Assembly (NCBI RefSeq): GCF_014489115.1
Contig: NZ_JACTAH010000002.1
Location: forward strand, 1,537,129 to 1,601,128
Direction: 5' to 3'
DNA from: Thauera sedimentorum
GTDB lineage: Bacteria; Pseudomonadota; Gammaproteobacteria; Burkholderiales; Rhodocyclaceae
Length of the DNA: 64,000 nt
Every line of letters begins with the position of its first letter. Positions within the stretch are counted from its first letter, which is position 1. Both the position numbers and the translations under genes were made by a program. The notes beneath the pieces were generated by a model. The model was not told the origin of the DNA. It did no database searches and worked only from the letters and a program-made list of their open reading frames with translations. Below are positions 1 to 12,203 of the stretch, piece after piece.

Positions 1-776
1 TGGTGGGAGAGCGCGATGCTCGCGCCCAGCTGGATGATCGCCGAGCTCGAATCCTTGAGGATGTCGTGGCCGATCACCGGGTGGCGGCGCATGATGGCCA
101 TTTCCTCCGCGGTCAGCCGGCCGGCCTTGAGCAGGATGTAGTCCGGGATGCCGAGCTTGCCCACGTCGTGCATGGGCGCGGCCTGCAGGATGGCATCGGC
201 GTAGTCGGCATCCAGCTGGAGGCGGCGGGCGATCAGCGCGGAGTAGTGCGCCATGCGCTGGATGTGCGCACCGGTCTCCGGGTCGCGGAATTCGGCTGCC
301 CGCGCCAGGCGGGTGACCGTCTCGCGCTCTCGTGCGTGGATCTCTTCGGTCGCCCGTCGAACCTCCGCGGCGAGGGTCTCGGCGCGCGTGCGGGTGGCGA
401 GATGCGCCTCGCGCAGCATCAGCATGTTGCGCACCCGCGGGTTGAACTCGTGGGCGTCGATCGGTTTGATCAGGAAGTCGTTGGCGCCGGCCTCCAGCGC
501 GTCGTAGCGCACCTTGCGCTCGTCGCTGGCGGTCACCATCAGGATGGGCACGTCGTCGCGGGCATGCTCGGCGCGCACCCGGCGAATGAACTCCAGGCCG
601 TCGAGGCCCGGCATCATGTAGTCGACGATGATGAGGTCGGGTTCGTGGGCCAGGCACCACTGCAGGCCGGTGCCGGGAACGCCGAAGGTCACCGGCGTCC
701 AGCCCGGGTGATGGCCGATCAGCTTCTCCATCAACACCAGGTTGAGCGGTGTGTCGTCGATGATCGCGATTTTCAT
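1..776 (-). CDS. HD-GYP domain response regulator, partial (C-terminus beyond window)
   Basis: The gene reads leftwards off the window edge; 258 residues are visible from an ATG at 776. Residues 1-120 form a CheY-like receiver with the acidic pair D7-D8, phospho-acceptor D52 in the motif IIVDYMMPG, and the conserved K104 in FLIKP. A short helical linker (about 130-155) leads into an HD-GYP phosphodiesterase domain, of which the HD pair (H203-D204 in MHDVGKLGIPD) and the following HPVIGHDIL helix are seen. The GYP loop lies outside the window, so activity cannot be judged. Proteins of this RpfG-like design usually hydrolyse cyclic di-GMP when phosphorylated by a partner kinase. It is divergent from tsaD across a spacer of about 150 bp. 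Confidence 0.9.
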   Translation of the reverse strand, partial: MKIAIIDDTPLNLVLMEKLIGHHPGWTPVTFGVPGTGLQWCLAHEPDLIIVDYMMPGLDGLEFIRRVRAEHARDDVPILMVTASDERKVRYDALEAGANDFLIKPIDAHEFNPRVRNMLMLREAHLATRTRAETLAAEVRRATEEIHARERETVTRLARAAEFRDPETGAHIQRMAHYSALIARRLQLDADYADAILQAAPMHDVGKLGIPDYILLKAGRLTAEEMAIMRRHPVIGHDILKDSSSAIIQLGASIALSH

Positions 777-889
777 GCGGCCCGCCTGGCATCTTTCCCG
801 CCTGGGATTGTATGTCGAAGCACCTTGCATTCGGGTGTCACTACGACACGTTGTGGGCAAGGTGCTGCGGGGCTCGTGATGCGCTGCAG

Positions 890-895
890 TAGAAT
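890..895 (+). promoter_or_regulatory. putative -10 element of tsaD
   Basis: TAGAAT lies 28 bases upstream of the tsaD ATG. The same hexamer precedes uvrD, dnaE and qor in this window, so it looks like a common local -10 form. No good -35 match is seen. Confidence 0.4.
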
Positions 896-922
896 GCCGC
901 CTCCGGAGATGTGGCCAGGATC

Positions 923-1945
923 ATGAAAGTACTGGGAATCGAATCGTCCTGCGACGAGACAGGGGTGGCGCTCTACGACACCGAGCGTGGCCTGCTGGGC
1001 CATCGCGTGCATTCGCAGATCGACCTGCATGCCGCCTATGGCGGCGTGGTGCCCGAACTGGCCTCGCGCGACCACATTCGCCGCCTGCCGCTGCTGGTGC
1101 GCGAAACGCTGGCCGCCGCGGGTTGTGCGCAGGACGAGATCGATGCGGTGGCCTACACTGCCGGCCCCGGGCTGGCCGGCGCACTGCTGGTCGGTGCGGG
1201 GGTGGCGGAATCGCTGGCCATGGCGCTGGGCGTTCGCGCCCTGCCGGTTCACCACCTCGAAGGCCATCTGTTGTCGCCGCTGCTGTCGGTCGATCCGCCA
1301 GCGTTCCCCTTCGTCGCCTTGCTGGTTTCCGGGGGCCATACCCAGTTGATGCGGGTGACCGGCGTGGGCGAATACGAACTGCTCGGCGAGTCGCTCGACG
1401 ACGCCGCCGGCGAGGCCTTCGACAAGACTGCCAAGCTGCTCGGCCTCGGCTATCCCGGCGGCCCGCAGCTGGCCCGCCTGGCCGAAGAGGGCAAGGCCGG
1501 GCGCTTCCGCTTGCCGCGGCCGATGCTCAAGTCCGGCGATCTCGATTTCAGCTTCAGCGGGCTCAAGACCGCGGTGCTCAACGTGGTTTCCGCGCCAGAT
1601 TGGCGCGCGGGAGACGCCGCCGATCTGGCAGCGGACTTCCAGCAAGCGGTCGTCGAGGTTCTGGTCAAGAAGGCGCTCGCCGCGTTGAAGCGTACCGGGC
1701 TCAAGCGCTTGGTTGTGGCGGGTGGGGTCGGTGCCAACCGCAGCTTGCGTGCGCAGCTCGACGAGGCGGCGAAGCGGCGCGGCTGGCGGGTGTACTACCC
1801 CGAGCCCGAGCTGTGTACCGACAACGGCGCGATGATCGCCTTTGCCGGCGCGTTGCGCCTGGCGGCCGGCGACCGCGGCTCGGCCGAGGGCGAGATCCGT
1901 ATCCGCCCGCGCTGGCCGCTGGCGGAACTGCAGAAGCCGGCCTGA
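923..1945 (+). CDS. tsaD: tRNA N6-adenosine threonylcarbamoyltransferase TsaD
   Basis: TsaD transfers the threonylcarbamoyl group from TC-AMP to A37 of ANN-decoding tRNAs, acting with TsaB and TsaE in the cytoplasm. The 340-residue product has the family's usual length and opening ([14 protein letters not shown]), the metal-binding HxxxH motif (H111 and H115 in HHLEGH), and the ASKHA-fold glycine-rich segments near [10 protein letters not shown] and [12 protein letters not shown]. An in-frame GTG at 911 would add four residues. The ATG at 923 was chosen because family members start there and AGGA sits just upstream. The gene is convergent with plsY, with only 11 bp between the two stop codons. 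Confidence 0.95.
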   Translation: MKVLGIESSCDETGVALYDTERGLLGHRVHSQIDLHAAYGGVVPELASRDHIRRLPLLVRETLAAAGCAQDEIDAVAYTAGPGLAGALLVGAGVAESLAMALGVRALPVHHLEGHLLSPLLSVDPPAFPFVALLVSGGHTQLMRVTGVGEYELLGESLDDAAGEAFDKTAKLLGLGYPGGPQLARLAEEGKAGRFRLPRPMLKSGDLDFSFSGLKTAVLNVVSAPDWRAGDAADLAADFQQAVVEVLVKKALAALKRTGLKRLVVAGGVGANRSLRAQLDEAAKRRGWRVYYPEPELCTDNGAMIAFAGALRLAAGDRGSAEGEIRIRPRWPLAELQKPA

Positions 1946-1956
1946 GCGGCAGGCGT

Positions 1957-2559
1957 TCAGCCTGCCTTGCCGGACTTGCCGCCGATGCGGCCCTCGGTAC
2001 CGGCCAGCAGGCGGCGGATATTGGCCGCATGCCGCCAGACGAGCACCGCGGCCATGGCCAGGAGCATGGCGACCACCGCCGGCGAACCGACCAGGAAATG
2101 ACCCGCCAGCGGCGCGCTCACGGCCGCTGCCAGCGCGGCGGCCGAGGAGTAGCGGGTGATCAGCGCCGTGGCCAGCCAGACACCCAGGCAGACGAGCGCC
2201 AGCCAGGGGCTGATGCCGAGCAGAACGCCCAGCGCCGTGGCCACGCCCTTGCCGCCGTTGAAACGCAGGAACAGTGAGAAGACGTGGCCGAAGAAAGCGG
2301 CCAGGCCGGCGAGGGCGGCTTCGGCGGCGGAGAATCCCAGGGCCTGTGCAGCCCACACCGCCACCGCGCCCTTCAGGCAGTCGCCTACCAGGGTGAGCAG
2401 CGCCGCAGCCTTGTTGCCGCTGCGCAGGACGTTGGTCGCCCCGGGATTGCCCGAGCCGTACTTGCGCGGGTCGGCCAGGCCGAACACCCGGCTGGAGATG
2501 ATCGCGAAGGGCACCGAGCCGAGCAGATAGGCGGCGACGAGAAGCAGGAACAGATTCAT
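1957..2559 (-). CDS. plsY: glycerol-3-phosphate acyltransferase PlsY
   Basis: PlsY is an inner-membrane enzyme that moves the acyl group of acyl-phosphate to glycerol-3-phosphate, the first step of phospholipid synthesis. The 200-residue product starts MNLFLLLVAAYLLGSVPFA and is almost entirely hydrophobic, with five or so membrane segments. The family signatures are present: GSGNPGATNVLR (phosphate and G3P binding) and the GGKGVAT loop. An upstream extension of 14 residues is possible in the same frame but does not look like membrane protein, so the ATG at 2559 was chosen. The gene is divergent from folB across 88 bp, an arrangement common in beta- and gammaproteobacteria. Confidence 0.95.
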   Translation of the reverse strand: MNLFLLLVAAYLLGSVPFAIISSRVFGLADPRKYGSGNPGATNVLRSGNKAAALLTLVGDCLKGAVAVWAAQALGFSAAEAALAGLAAFFGHVFSLFLRFNGGKGVATALGVLLGISPWLALVCLGVWLATALITRYSSAAALAAAVSAPLAGHFLVGSPAVVAMLLAMAAVLVWRHAANIRRLLAGTEGRIGGKSGKAG

Positions 2560-2616
2560 CTGGATTCCACGAAGAACGGGTGGGACGGGGAATGCCGGCA
2601 AGGACCGCCGGGGGGC

Positions 2617-2622
2617 TACAAT
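2617..2622 (+). promoter_or_regulatory. putative -10 element of folB
   Basis: TACAAT occurs 26 bases upstream of the folB ATG, in the short plsY-folB divergent spacer. The -35 region is not recognisable in this GC-rich stretch. Confidence 0.3.
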
Positions 2623-2647
2623 TGCGGGATTCTAAGCGGGAAGCGCC

Positions 2648-3025
2648 ATGGATTTCATTTTTATCGAAGAGCTGCGCGTGCAGGCCAGCGTGGGCATCTA
2701 TCCGCGCGAAAAGGCTGCACCGCAGATGGTGGAACTGAATCTCACCTTCGGTGTTCCGGACGCGGCCGCCGAGCATGACGACATTGCCGACACCATCGAC
2801 TACGCGGTAGTGATCGAACGCATCCGCGCCGAGCTTGCGGCGCGCCATTTCAATCTGATCGAGACCCTGGGCGAATTCGTCGTCAATCTGTTGTTCGATG
2901 AATTCGGTGCGCCCTGGGTGAAGATCCGCATTGCCAAGATCGGGGTGATGAAAGGCGTGCGCCGCGTAGGCGTATTCATCCAGCGCGGTCGCGAAGGCAA
3001 TACCTTGCCCGAAACCGCTGGCTGA
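2648..3025 (+). CDS. folB: dihydroneopterin aldolase FolB
   Basis: FolB cleaves 7,8-dihydroneopterin to 6-hydroxymethyl-dihydropterin and glycolaldehyde in folate synthesis. The 125-residue protein has the usual length and tunnelling fold, starting MDFIFIEELRVQASVGIYPREK; E8 or E9 and the later KIGVMKG segment with its lysine belong to the pterin-binding site. The gene stands alone: plsY is divergent upstream, and a strong hairpin terminator follows before the convergent H-NS gene. folA and thyA, also in folate metabolism, lie about 58 kb away in this window. Confidence 0.93.
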   Translation: MDFIFIEELRVQASVGIYPREKAAPQMVELNLTFGVPDAAAEHDDIADTIDYAVVIERIRAELAARHFNLIETLGEFVVNLLFDEFGAPWVKIRIAKIGVMKGVRRVGVFIQRGREGNTLPETAG

Positions 3026-3052
3026 TTCGCGGCGGGCCAGTGCCTGTGAATG

Positions 3053-3095
3053 AACGGACGGGGCGGTGATGATTCACCGCCCCGTCCGTTTTGTT
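3053..3095 (+). terminator. Rho-independent terminator after folB
   Basis: A perfect 17-bp inverted repeat (3053-3069 and 3074-3090) with the loop TGAT is followed by TTGTT on the plus strand. It lies between the convergent folB and H-NS genes and may stop transcription from both sides, although only the plus strand has a T-rich tail. Confidence 0.85.
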
Positions 3096-3111
3096 CCCCC
3101 GGTTGCCGGCG

Positions 3112-3480
3112 TCAGGCCGCCTTGATCAGCAATGCGTCGAGCGCCTTGCCTTCCGCAATCCAGCTTTCGACCCACAGCGGCTTGCGGCCCCGGCCGCTCC
3201 AGTTCAGGGAAGCGTCCTCGGGATGGCGATATTTCGGCGGCACCTTGCCGGTTTTCTTGGCGCTGCCTTTGGCTGCGCGCCGCGGCTTGGCGGCAGCGGG
3301 TTTCTTTTCGTTTGTCGCGCCGGCAATCACGTCGGACAGGGAGAGGCCTTCCTCTGCCGCCATCTTCTGCATCTTCTTCAGCAGATCGCGACGGGCGGTG
3401 TCGCTGCGACGACGGATTTCGGTGTCAATTTTGCCTTGCAGGCGGCGCAATTCGGTCAGCGACAGCGTCGAAAGATCCAT
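3112..3480 (-). CDS. H-NS family histone-like DNA-binding protein
   Basis: A 122-residue nucleoid-associated protein. Residues 1-45 are a coiled-coil oligomerisation region (heptad-like LSLTELRRLQGKIDTEI). Residues 55-85 are a Lys/Ala/Pro-rich linker resembling histone tails. Residues 85-110 carry the H-NS C-terminal DNA-binding signature: KYRHP, then NWSGRGRKPLWV, whose GRGRKP loop enters the AT-rich minor groove. Such proteins silence horizontally acquired and AT-rich DNA. A ribosome-binding AAAGGAGA precedes the ATG. The gene is monocistronic, ending at the shared terminator near 3090. Betaproteobacteria often have several paralogues, so the specific role is unknown. Confidence 0.92.
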   Translation of the reverse strand: MDLSTLSLTELRRLQGKIDTEIRRRSDTARRDLLKKMQKMAAEEGLSLSDVIAGATNEKKPAAAKPRRAAKGSAKKTGKVPPKYRHPEDASLNWSGRGRKPLWVESWIAEGKALDALLIKAA

Positions 3481-3617
3481 GGTTTCTCCTTTATTCGAAT
3501 CGGGTTGTATTGGCTAACGCCGACACGGAATGGATGCCGAAGTATGCATTCGCGTGATGCGGATTATTCTGCCAGCAAAAACCCGGAGAAACAAAGTTAT
3601 CCACGAGGAAAACAGAA

Positions 3618-4106
3618 TTATTGCCCGACGCTCACGATCTGGGGTTGCAGGATCTTGAGGATATCGTGCGGGTGAACCCCGACGAGAAAACCCCTCCGCC
3701 CGCCATTTATATAGACGAGAGGCAGATCGAGTATGGTTTTCTCCATGAATACCGGCATCCGGCGCTTGGTGCCGAAAGGCGAGGTGCCTCCGATGAGAAA
3801 ACCGGTGTGGCGGTTGGCCACTTCCGGCTTGCAGGGTTCGATGTGCTTGCGCCCGGCCTGGCGCGCCAGTTCCTTGGTTGAAACGGTGAGATCGCCGTGC
3901 ATCAGGACGACCAGGGGCGCGGCCTTTTCGTCCTCCATGATCAGTGTCTTTACTACCGAATGCTCGGGCACATTCAGTTCGCGGGCCGAAACCTTGGTGC
4001 CGCCGTGCTCTTCGTATTCGTATGGATGGCTCGAATAGGCCACGCCGTGCTGGCGCAGGAAGCGGGTCGCGGGTGTTTCGGGCGAATGCAGATTGTTCTT
4101 GCTCAT
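3618..4106 (-). CDS. ybaK: Cys-tRNA(Pro)/Cys-tRNA(Cys) deacylase YbaK
   Basis: The 162-residue protein matches the YbaK/EbsC family, which hydrolyses cysteine mischarged on tRNA(Pro), a trans-editing step that protects translation. Features include an N-terminal TPATRFLRQHGV segment, the conserved lysine region VVKTLIMED, the glycine-rich substrate loop GFLIGGTSPFGTKRRMPVF, and the C-terminal GGRRGFLVGVHP. Length is normal for the family. It has its own spacer on either side (about 140 bp to the H-NS gene and 100 bp to xerD), so it is probably transcribed alone. Confidence 0.93.
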   Translation of the reverse strand: MSKNNLHSPETPATRFLRQHGVAYSSHPYEYEEHGGTKVSARELNVPEHSVVKTLIMEDEKAAPLVVLMHGDLTVSTKELARQAGRKHIEPCKPEVANRHTGFLIGGTSPFGTKRRMPVFMEKTILDLPLVYINGGRRGFLVGVHPHDILKILQPQIVSVGQ

Positions 4107-4205
4107 GATGGATCTACCTCGAAGCAGCGAATTTACGGCGTCCGCACGGCGGTCGCAGGGCAGTGATTATGCGACCACGAATGCCGATGCAGGTTTTCGT
4201 CCGCT

Positions 4206-5144
4206 TCAGCCGCGCGGGTGGTGAACCGCATGCAGGGCCTTGAGGCGTTCGCGGGCGACGTGCGTGTAGACCTGGGTGGTGGAAATGTCGGCATGGCCGA
4301 GCAGCATCTGCACCACGCGCAGGTCGGCGCCATGATTGAGCAGATGGGTGGCGAACGCATGACGGAGCGTATGTGGCGAGATGCGTGCCGGCTCGATGCC
4401 GGCATTCGCCGCATAGTGCTTGATCAGGCGCCAGAACATCTGCCGGCTCATCCCCTTGCCGAAACGGCTGACGAAAAGGTCGTCGCTGGTTCTCCCGGCG
4501 AGCAGGGCAGGGCGCGCCTCCCGCAGGTAGCGCGCAATCCAGTCGACGGCCTCTTCGCCCAGCGGAACCAGGCGCTCCTTGCTGCCCTTGCCCATCACCT
4601 TGAGCACGCCTTCGGCCAAACCGACCGAGAAGGCCTGCAGGCCGACCAGTTCGGACACGCGCAGGCCGGTGGCGTAGAGCACCTCCAGCATGCAGCGGTC
4701 GCGCAGCCCCTGGGGCGTGCCGATGTCGGGGGCGTTGAGCAGGGCTTCGACCTGCGTCTCGGACAGGGTCTTGGGGAAACGCTGGCCGGGCAGGGGGGAG
4801 TCGAGCAGCGCGGTGGGGTCGGCGGACAGGCGGCCGCGCGCCACCTGCTGGCGGTAATAGCGCCGCCAGGCGGAGAGCAGGCGGCGCTGGCTGGCCGGTT
4901 TGGCACGCCGGCTGAACTCGGCCAGATAGGCCGCGAGGTCGGCGGCCGAGGCGGTGTCCAGCGTGCCGCCCCGGCGGTCCATCCAGCCCGCGAACTGGGC
5001 GAGGTCGCTGCGGTAGCCCGCCAAGGTGTTGCGTGCCAGTCCGTGTTCTAGCCACAGCGCATCGCAGAATTCGTCGAGCGCTGCGCGGGCCGCTGCAGGC
5101 AGGGCCTGTTCGACCGGACGGGCGTTGCGGGGCGGGCGCGGCAT
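4206..5144 (-). CDS. xerD: site-specific tyrosine recombinase XerD
   Basis: XerD works with XerC at dif, under FtsK control, to resolve chromosome dimers. The 312-residue product has an N-terminal SAM-like core-binding domain (about 15-100) and a C-terminal catalytic domain. All catalytic residues are seen: R162 (ATGLRVSEL), K189 (GKGSKER), H258 and R261 (SPHTLRHAFATH), H284 (LLGHADI) and the nucleophile Y293 (TTQVYTHV). The ATG at 5144 was chosen over upstream in-frame codons because homologues begin near there, but no clear ribosome-binding site precedes it. It starts about 20 bases after the stop of the chalcone-isomerase-like gene, so the two are probably cotranscribed. Confidence 0.93.
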   Translation of the reverse strand: MPRPPRNARPVEQALPAAARAALDEFCDALWLEHGLARNTLAGYRSDLAQFAGWMDRRGGTLDTASAADLAAYLAEFSRRAKPASQRRLLSAWRRYYRQQVARGRLSADPTALLDSPLPGQRFPKTLSETQVEALLNAPDIGTPQGLRDRCMLEVLYATGLRVSELVGLQAFSVGLAEGVLKVMGKGSKERLVPLGEEAVDWIARYLREARPALLAGRTSDDLFVSRFGKGMSRQMFWRLIKHYAANAGIEPARISPHTLRHAFATHLLNHGADLRVVQMLLGHADISTTQVYTHVARERLKALHAVHHPRG

Positions 5145-5163
5145 CGGGGGCGAGGGAGTTCGC

Positions 5164-5745
5164 TCAGTCGGCCTGGCCGAGCAGGGCGCGCTTGAGGTCG
5201 TCGTCGACCGGGCGCTCACCCAGCCAGATGCGCAGCAGCGCCGGGTAGAACGCCGGCGCGGCGATGTCGGCACCGCGCTGCTGTCCATCCACGCTCAGGC
5301 GGGTGCTGCCGTTGGCCAGGGCGTCGAGTTCGACCACCGTGCCTTCGCGCGCCTCACCCAGTTCCAGCAGGGCGGTGCGCAGTTGATCGACCGACGCTTG
5401 CAGCGCTGCGAACTGTTCGGCCGTGTGGTTCTTCTTCAAGCCGTCGACCAGCGCGTCAGCGAAGGTGTCGGCGTCTACGTCGCGCAGCAGCACGATGCGG
5501 ATGCGCTTCTCGCCGGGGGTGGTGTGGATGGCCTCGGCGGACTGGCTGCGCGCCGGCAGATAGAGGCCCATCGCATACACCTTGAAGGTGAAGCGGGTGC
5601 GCAGGCCGGCGCCGTTGAGCTCCGCCGGCTGCGCGGCCACGGTGACCCGCTCGTCGAAGCGCACGCCGGCGACCTCCACGGCGGCATGGACCGTGGTTGC
5701 GCACAGGGCCAAGGTCGTCAGTGCTGTGCGGATGAGATGCTTCAT
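5164..5745 (-). CDS. periplasmic chalcone-isomerase-fold protein
   Basis: The 193-residue product starts MKHLIRTALTTLALCATTVHA, a signal peptide probably cut after VHA near residue 21. The rest matches the bacterial chalcone-isomerase-like (Chalcone_3) family: VEVAGVRFDERV, then KVYAMGLYLPA, RIRIVLLRDVDADTFADAL and a C-terminal FYPALLRIWLGERPVDDDLKRALLG. Known bacterial members are secreted and lack the plant catalytic residues, so a lipid- or fatty-acid-binding role is only an inference. AGGAG seven bases before the ATG supports the start; an upstream TTG in frame is less likely. It sits between proA and xerD on the same strand. Confidence 0.82.
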   Translation of the reverse strand: MKHLIRTALTTLALCATTVHAAVEVAGVRFDERVTVAAQPAELNGAGLRTRFTFKVYAMGLYLPARSQSAEAIHTTPGEKRIRIVLLRDVDADTFADALVDGLKKNHTAEQFAALQASVDQLRTALLELGEAREGTVVELDALANGSTRLSVDGQQRGADIAAPAFYPALLRIWLGERPVDDDLKRALLGQAD

Positions 5746-5877
5746 GGTCTGTCTCCTCAAGTTTTTTTGGTTGTGGTGTTGCCATGCTGCAAAGCACGAC
5801 AGGACCGCGTGCGGCCCTGTCGGGTGATCCGGCCCCTCACGGCAGGCCGGCGAAAGCGGTAAAGCGGTGGCTGTGCT

Positions 5878-7155
5878 TCAGCGGCGCACCTCGCCGTTGC
5901 CGAACACGATCCACTTCTGGCTGGTCAGGCCTTCCAGGCCGACCGGGCCGCGCGCGTGGATCTTGTCGGTGGAGATGCCGATCTCGGCGCCCAGGCCGTA
6001 CTCGAAGCCGTCGGCGAAGCGGGTCGAGGCGTTCACCATCACCGAGGCGGAATCCACCTCGCGCAGGAAGCGCATCGCGCTGGTGTAGTTTTCGCTGACG
6101 ATGGCTTCGGTGTGCCCGGAACTGTAGGTGTTGATGTGGGCGATCGCCTCGTCCAGGCCGTCGACCACCTTCACCGCGATGATCGGCGCGAGATATTCCT
6201 CGCGCCAGTCGCTCTCGGCGGCTTCGCACAGGTTCTCGGCGGCGACGCCGGCCTCGCGCAGCAGGGCGAGCGACTCGGCGCAGCAGCGCATCTCCACGCC
6301 CTTGCCGGCCAGCATGCGGCCGATCGCGGGCAGGTAGAGGTCGGCCACGGTGCGCGCCACCAGCAGCGACTCGGCGGTGTTGCAGGTGCCGTAGCGCTGG
6401 GTCTTGGCGTTCTCGACGATCGGCACCACCTTGGCGGGGTCGGCCTCGTCGTCGATATAGACGTGGCAATTGCCGTCCAGGTGCTTGATCACCGGCACCC
6501 GGGCGTCCTTGGAAATACGCTCGATCAGCCCCTTGCCGCCGCGCGGCACGATGACGTCGACGAATTCGGGCATGGCGATCAGCTCGCCCACCGCGGCGCG
6601 GTCGGTGGTGTCGACCACCTGCACCGCGTGCTCGGGCAAGCCAGCGGCGGTGAGCCCGGTGCGCACGCAGGCGGCGATCGCCTGGTTGCTGTGCAGCGCC
6701 TCCTTGCCGCCGCGCAGGATGGCGGCGTTGCCGGACTTCAGGCACAGCGCCGCGGCGTCCGCGGTGACGTTGGGGCGCGCTTCGTAGATGATGCCGATCA
6801 CCCCCAGCGGCACGCGCATCTTGCCCACCTGGATGCCCGAGGGGCGGCGCTTGACGTCGGTGATCTCGCCCACCGGGTCGGGCAGCGCGGCGACCTGCTC
6901 AAGGCCGGCGGCCATGGCCTCGACGCCCTTTTCGGAGAGCGTGAGGCGGTCGATCAGTGCGGGCTCCAGGCCGGCGGCGCGGGCCTCCTCGAGGTCGCGC
7001 GCGTTGGCGGCGAGCAACTCGGCGCGGCGGGCGCGGATCTCGGCGGCCATTGCCGCGAGCGCGGCGTTCTTGGCGTCGGTGGAGGCGGCGGCAACCAGGC
7101 GCGAGGCGGCGCGGGCCTGGCGGCCGAGGGTGTGCATGTAGTGCTGGACGTCCAT
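5878..7155 (-). CDS. proA: glutamate-5-semialdehyde dehydrogenase (gamma-glutamyl phosphate reductase)
   Basis: ProA reduces glutamyl-5-phosphate with NADPH in proline biosynthesis. The 425-residue protein is full length and has the aldehyde dehydrogenase fold: the cofactor-binding segment [18 protein letters not shown], the region [15 protein letters not shown], and the catalytic cysteine in [12 protein letters not shown]. The C-terminal [12 protein letters not shown]...[13 protein letters not shown] is also typical. An upstream TTG at 7182 would add nine residues; the ATG at 7155 fits homologues. It follows holA with about 90 bp between. proB is not nearby, as is usual in this group. Confidence 0.95.
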   Translation of the reverse strand: MDVQHYMHTLGRQARAASRLVAAASTDAKNAALAAMAAEIRARRAELLAANARDLEEARAAGLEPALIDRLTLSEKGVEAMAAGLEQVAALPDPVGEITDVKRRPSGIQVGKMRVPLGVIGIIYEARPNVTADAAALCLKSGNAAILRGGKEALHSNQAIAACVRTGLTAAGLPEHAVQVVDTTDRAAVGELIAMPEFVDVIVPRGGKGLIERISKDARVPVIKHLDGNCHVYIDDEADPAKVVPIVENAKTQRYGTCNTAESLLVARTVADLYLPAIGRMLAGKGVEMRCCAESLALLREAGVAAENLCEAAESDWREEYLAPIIAVKVVDGLDEAIAHINTYSSGHTEAIVSENYTSAMRFLREVDSASVMVNASTRFADGFEYGLGAEIGISTDKIHARGPVGLEGLTSQKWIVFGNGEVRR

Positions 7156-7246
7156 CTTCGGAATGCGTGTGGCAAGGATCAAACACGCATTAGAGCATCG
7201 AACACCGCCTTTGTGGGCATCGGCGTGGGCGCGGCCCGGACGGGTG

Positions 7247-8254
7247 TCAGCGGCGGGCGAGGCGCAGGGTGAGCTGGAGGAATTCGTCCCAGAGGTCGCC
7301 GGAGACCAGGCCCTTGATCATGCGGTCGATGCGCGCGGCATGCATCAGCGCGGCGCGCAGCGTGCCGGTGGACAGCCTCGGCAGGGCGCGCCCGAGCGCC
7401 TGCTTGCGACGCTCGTCGAACACCCGTTCGGCCTTGAACAGCGCAGGCAGGGGCTGGCCGGCGTCGTGCCCGGCCTTGAGGCTGGCCAGCGTACGGATCT
7501 CGTTGGCCAGCGCCCACAGCACCAGCGGCGGTGCGGCGCCTTCGCCGGCGAGGCCTTCGATCAGGCGCACGCAGCGCGCCGGGTCGCCTTCCAGCGCGGC
7601 CTGGCGCAGCTTGTCGATGTCGTAGCGGGCGACGTTCAGCACCGCGTCCTGCACCTGGTCCAGTGTCAGCCGCGCCTCGCCGTGCAGCAGGCCGAGCTTG
7701 CGGATCTCCTGGTGGGCGGCGAGCAGGTTGCCTTCGACATGCTCGGCGATGAACACCAGCGCATCGCGCTCGGCCGACTGCCCCTGGGCGGCGAGCCGCC
7801 CGGCAATCCAGTCGGGCAGGCGCTCGCGCTCCGGGGCGTTGAACTCCAGCGTGTTGCCGGCGCCGGCAAGTGCGGTGAACCAGGCGGTCTTGCGCGTCTG
7901 CCAGTCGAGTTCAGGAAGGGTGATCAGCGTCAGCGTGCCTTCGGGCAGGGCGCGTGCATAGCGCTGCAGGGCGTCGCCGCCGTCACGCCCGGGCTTGCCG
8001 GTGGGAATGCGCAGGTCGATCAGCTTGTTGCCGCCGAACAGCGACAGATTGCCCGCGGCCAGGGCCAGCGCCTCCCAGCGGAAGCCCTGGCCGACCACCA
8101 GGGTTTCGCGCTCGTCGAAGCCCTGCTGGCGGGCGGCGCTGCGGATGGCGTCGGCGGCTTCGAGGACCAGCAGCGGCTCGTTGCCGTGCAGCAGCCACAG
8201 CGGCGCAAGCGGGCGGGAAAGCTGGCCGGCGAGCTGGTCCGGACGGAGGTTCAC
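7247..8254 (-). CDS. holA: DNA polymerase III subunit delta
   Basis: HolA is the wrench subunit of the clamp loader that opens the beta clamp. The 335-residue product starts [35 protein letters not shown], matching the family's N-terminal nucleotide-binding-like domain without a working Walker A site. The middle carries [17 protein letters not shown] and the C-terminal collar domain follows. Its start overlaps the lptE stop by four bases, so translation is probably coupled. The leuS-lptE-holA order is conserved across beta- and gammaproteobacteria. Confidence 0.94.
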   Translation of the reverse strand: MNLRPDQLAGQLSRPLAPLWLLHGNEPLLVLEAADAIRSAARQQGFDERETLVVGQGFRWEALALAAGNLSLFGGNKLIDLRIPTGKPGRDGGDALQRYARALPEGTLTLITLPELDWQTRKTAWFTALAGAGNTLEFNAPERERLPDWIAGRLAAQGQSAERDALVFIAEHVEGNLLAAHQEIRKLGLLHGEARLTLDQVQDAVLNVARYDIDKLRQAALEGDPARCVRLIEGLAGEGAAPPLVLWALANEIRTLASLKAGHDAGQPLPALFKAERVFDERRKQALGRALPRLSTGTLRAALMHAARIDRMIKGLVSGDLWDEFLQLTLRLARR

Positions 8255-8757
8255 TTGCGCACGGCGGCCAGCCGGCGCATCAGCTGGCGCACGATCTCGT
8301 TTTGCATGTCGGCGAGCAGCAGGCCCTCCTCCTGCTCCTTGGCGAGGATGCGCTCGTCCTGGAAGGTGTAGTCGCGCTGGGCGGTGAGCAGGGTGGGCGG
8401 GATCAGCACCGCACCGTCACGGTCGACCAGCTGGAAGGCAAACTCGCGGGTGAGCTGGTATTCGCGCACCTTGCCTGCGCCGGTGAGGCTGAGAATCTCG
8501 CGTGCGAAGGTGTCGCGCAGGATCTGCAGGCGCACGTCGGCCTGGGCCGGATCGCCGACCACCTCGGTGGAGCCGGAGGTGCGGACCTGGCGGGCGAGCT
8601 GGGCGCCCAGGCCGGTGTTCTCGCTGGTGCCCAGGTAGATGGTGGCGAACGCCAGCGGCTGCGGGCCGCGCAGGCGGAAGCCGCAGCCGGCGAGCAAGTG
8701 GCTGGCGGCCAGGGCGCCAGCGGCAGTGAGCAGGTGGCGGCGGGAAAGTTGTGTCAT
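8251..8757 (-). CDS. lptE: LPS-assembly lipoprotein LptE
   Basis: LptE plugs the LptD barrel and helps insert lipopolysaccharide in the outer membrane. The 168-residue protein opens with a lipoprotein signal whose lipobox is LLAGC (C26), followed by the family hallmark GFRLRGPQPL. Later segments such as REYQLTREFAFQLVDRDG and the C-terminal ILAKEQEEGLLLADMQNEIVRQLMRRL are characteristic. The signal begins SRRHLLTAAGALAA, a twin-arginine-like start, which is unusual for LptE. It lies between leuS (10 bp gap) and holA (4 bp overlap) in one operon. Confidence 0.93.
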   Translation of the reverse strand: MTQLSRRHLLTAAGALAASHLLAGCGFRLRGPQPLAFATIYLGTSENTGLGAQLARQVRTSGSTEVVGDPAQADVRLQILRDTFAREILSLTGAGKVREYQLTREFAFQLVDRDGAVLIPPTLLTAQRDYTFQDERILAKEQEEGLLLADMQNEIVRQLMRRLAAVRK

Positions 8758-8767
8758 CGCTTCGGCC

Positions 8768-11927
<3,160 letters not shown>

Positions 11928-12141
11928 GTCGAGATTCTCCTTGGGCCGGATGGCGGCCTCCTGCACCTGCCGGGCCTTGTGGGCCGAGACCGGCGCGAAC
12001 TGCTCATGTGTGCGCTGCAGCGCTCTTTCAGGTTACTGATTTATGGTCGATTACGACGATTACAAGTGCTTCCGAACTCAAAAAATGCTGCTACGCACAA
12101 CTGCAAAATAGTGCAGTCGGCGGATTGCTGCAAGCGGTTTG

Positions 12142-12158
12142 TTGTTGCAATGCAACAA
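12142..12158. promoter_or_regulatory. 17-base palindrome upstream of uvrD, possible operator
   Basis: TTGTTGCA, a single A, then TGCAACAA form a perfect palindrome with 8-bp arms, centred about 55 bases upstream of the putative uvrD -10 element. Its size suits a dimeric repressor or activator; the regulator is unknown. It does not match the LexA box (CTGT-N8-ACAG). Confidence 0.45.
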
Positions 12159-12203
12159 TTCCTCCGTCCGCAGCCTTGGCGGCGCTGCGGCGGAGCTGGC
12201 GGT

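Noticed and set aside
773..2848. 691-codon minus-strand frame across tsaD, plsY and folB
   Set aside because: It crosses two genes on the other strand and the plsY frame on its own strand; no family resemblance.
4206..5144. Tyrosine recombinase as a sign of an integrated element
   Set aside because: It matches XerD in length and all catalytic residues and lies in a housekeeping context with no att repeats or phage genes.
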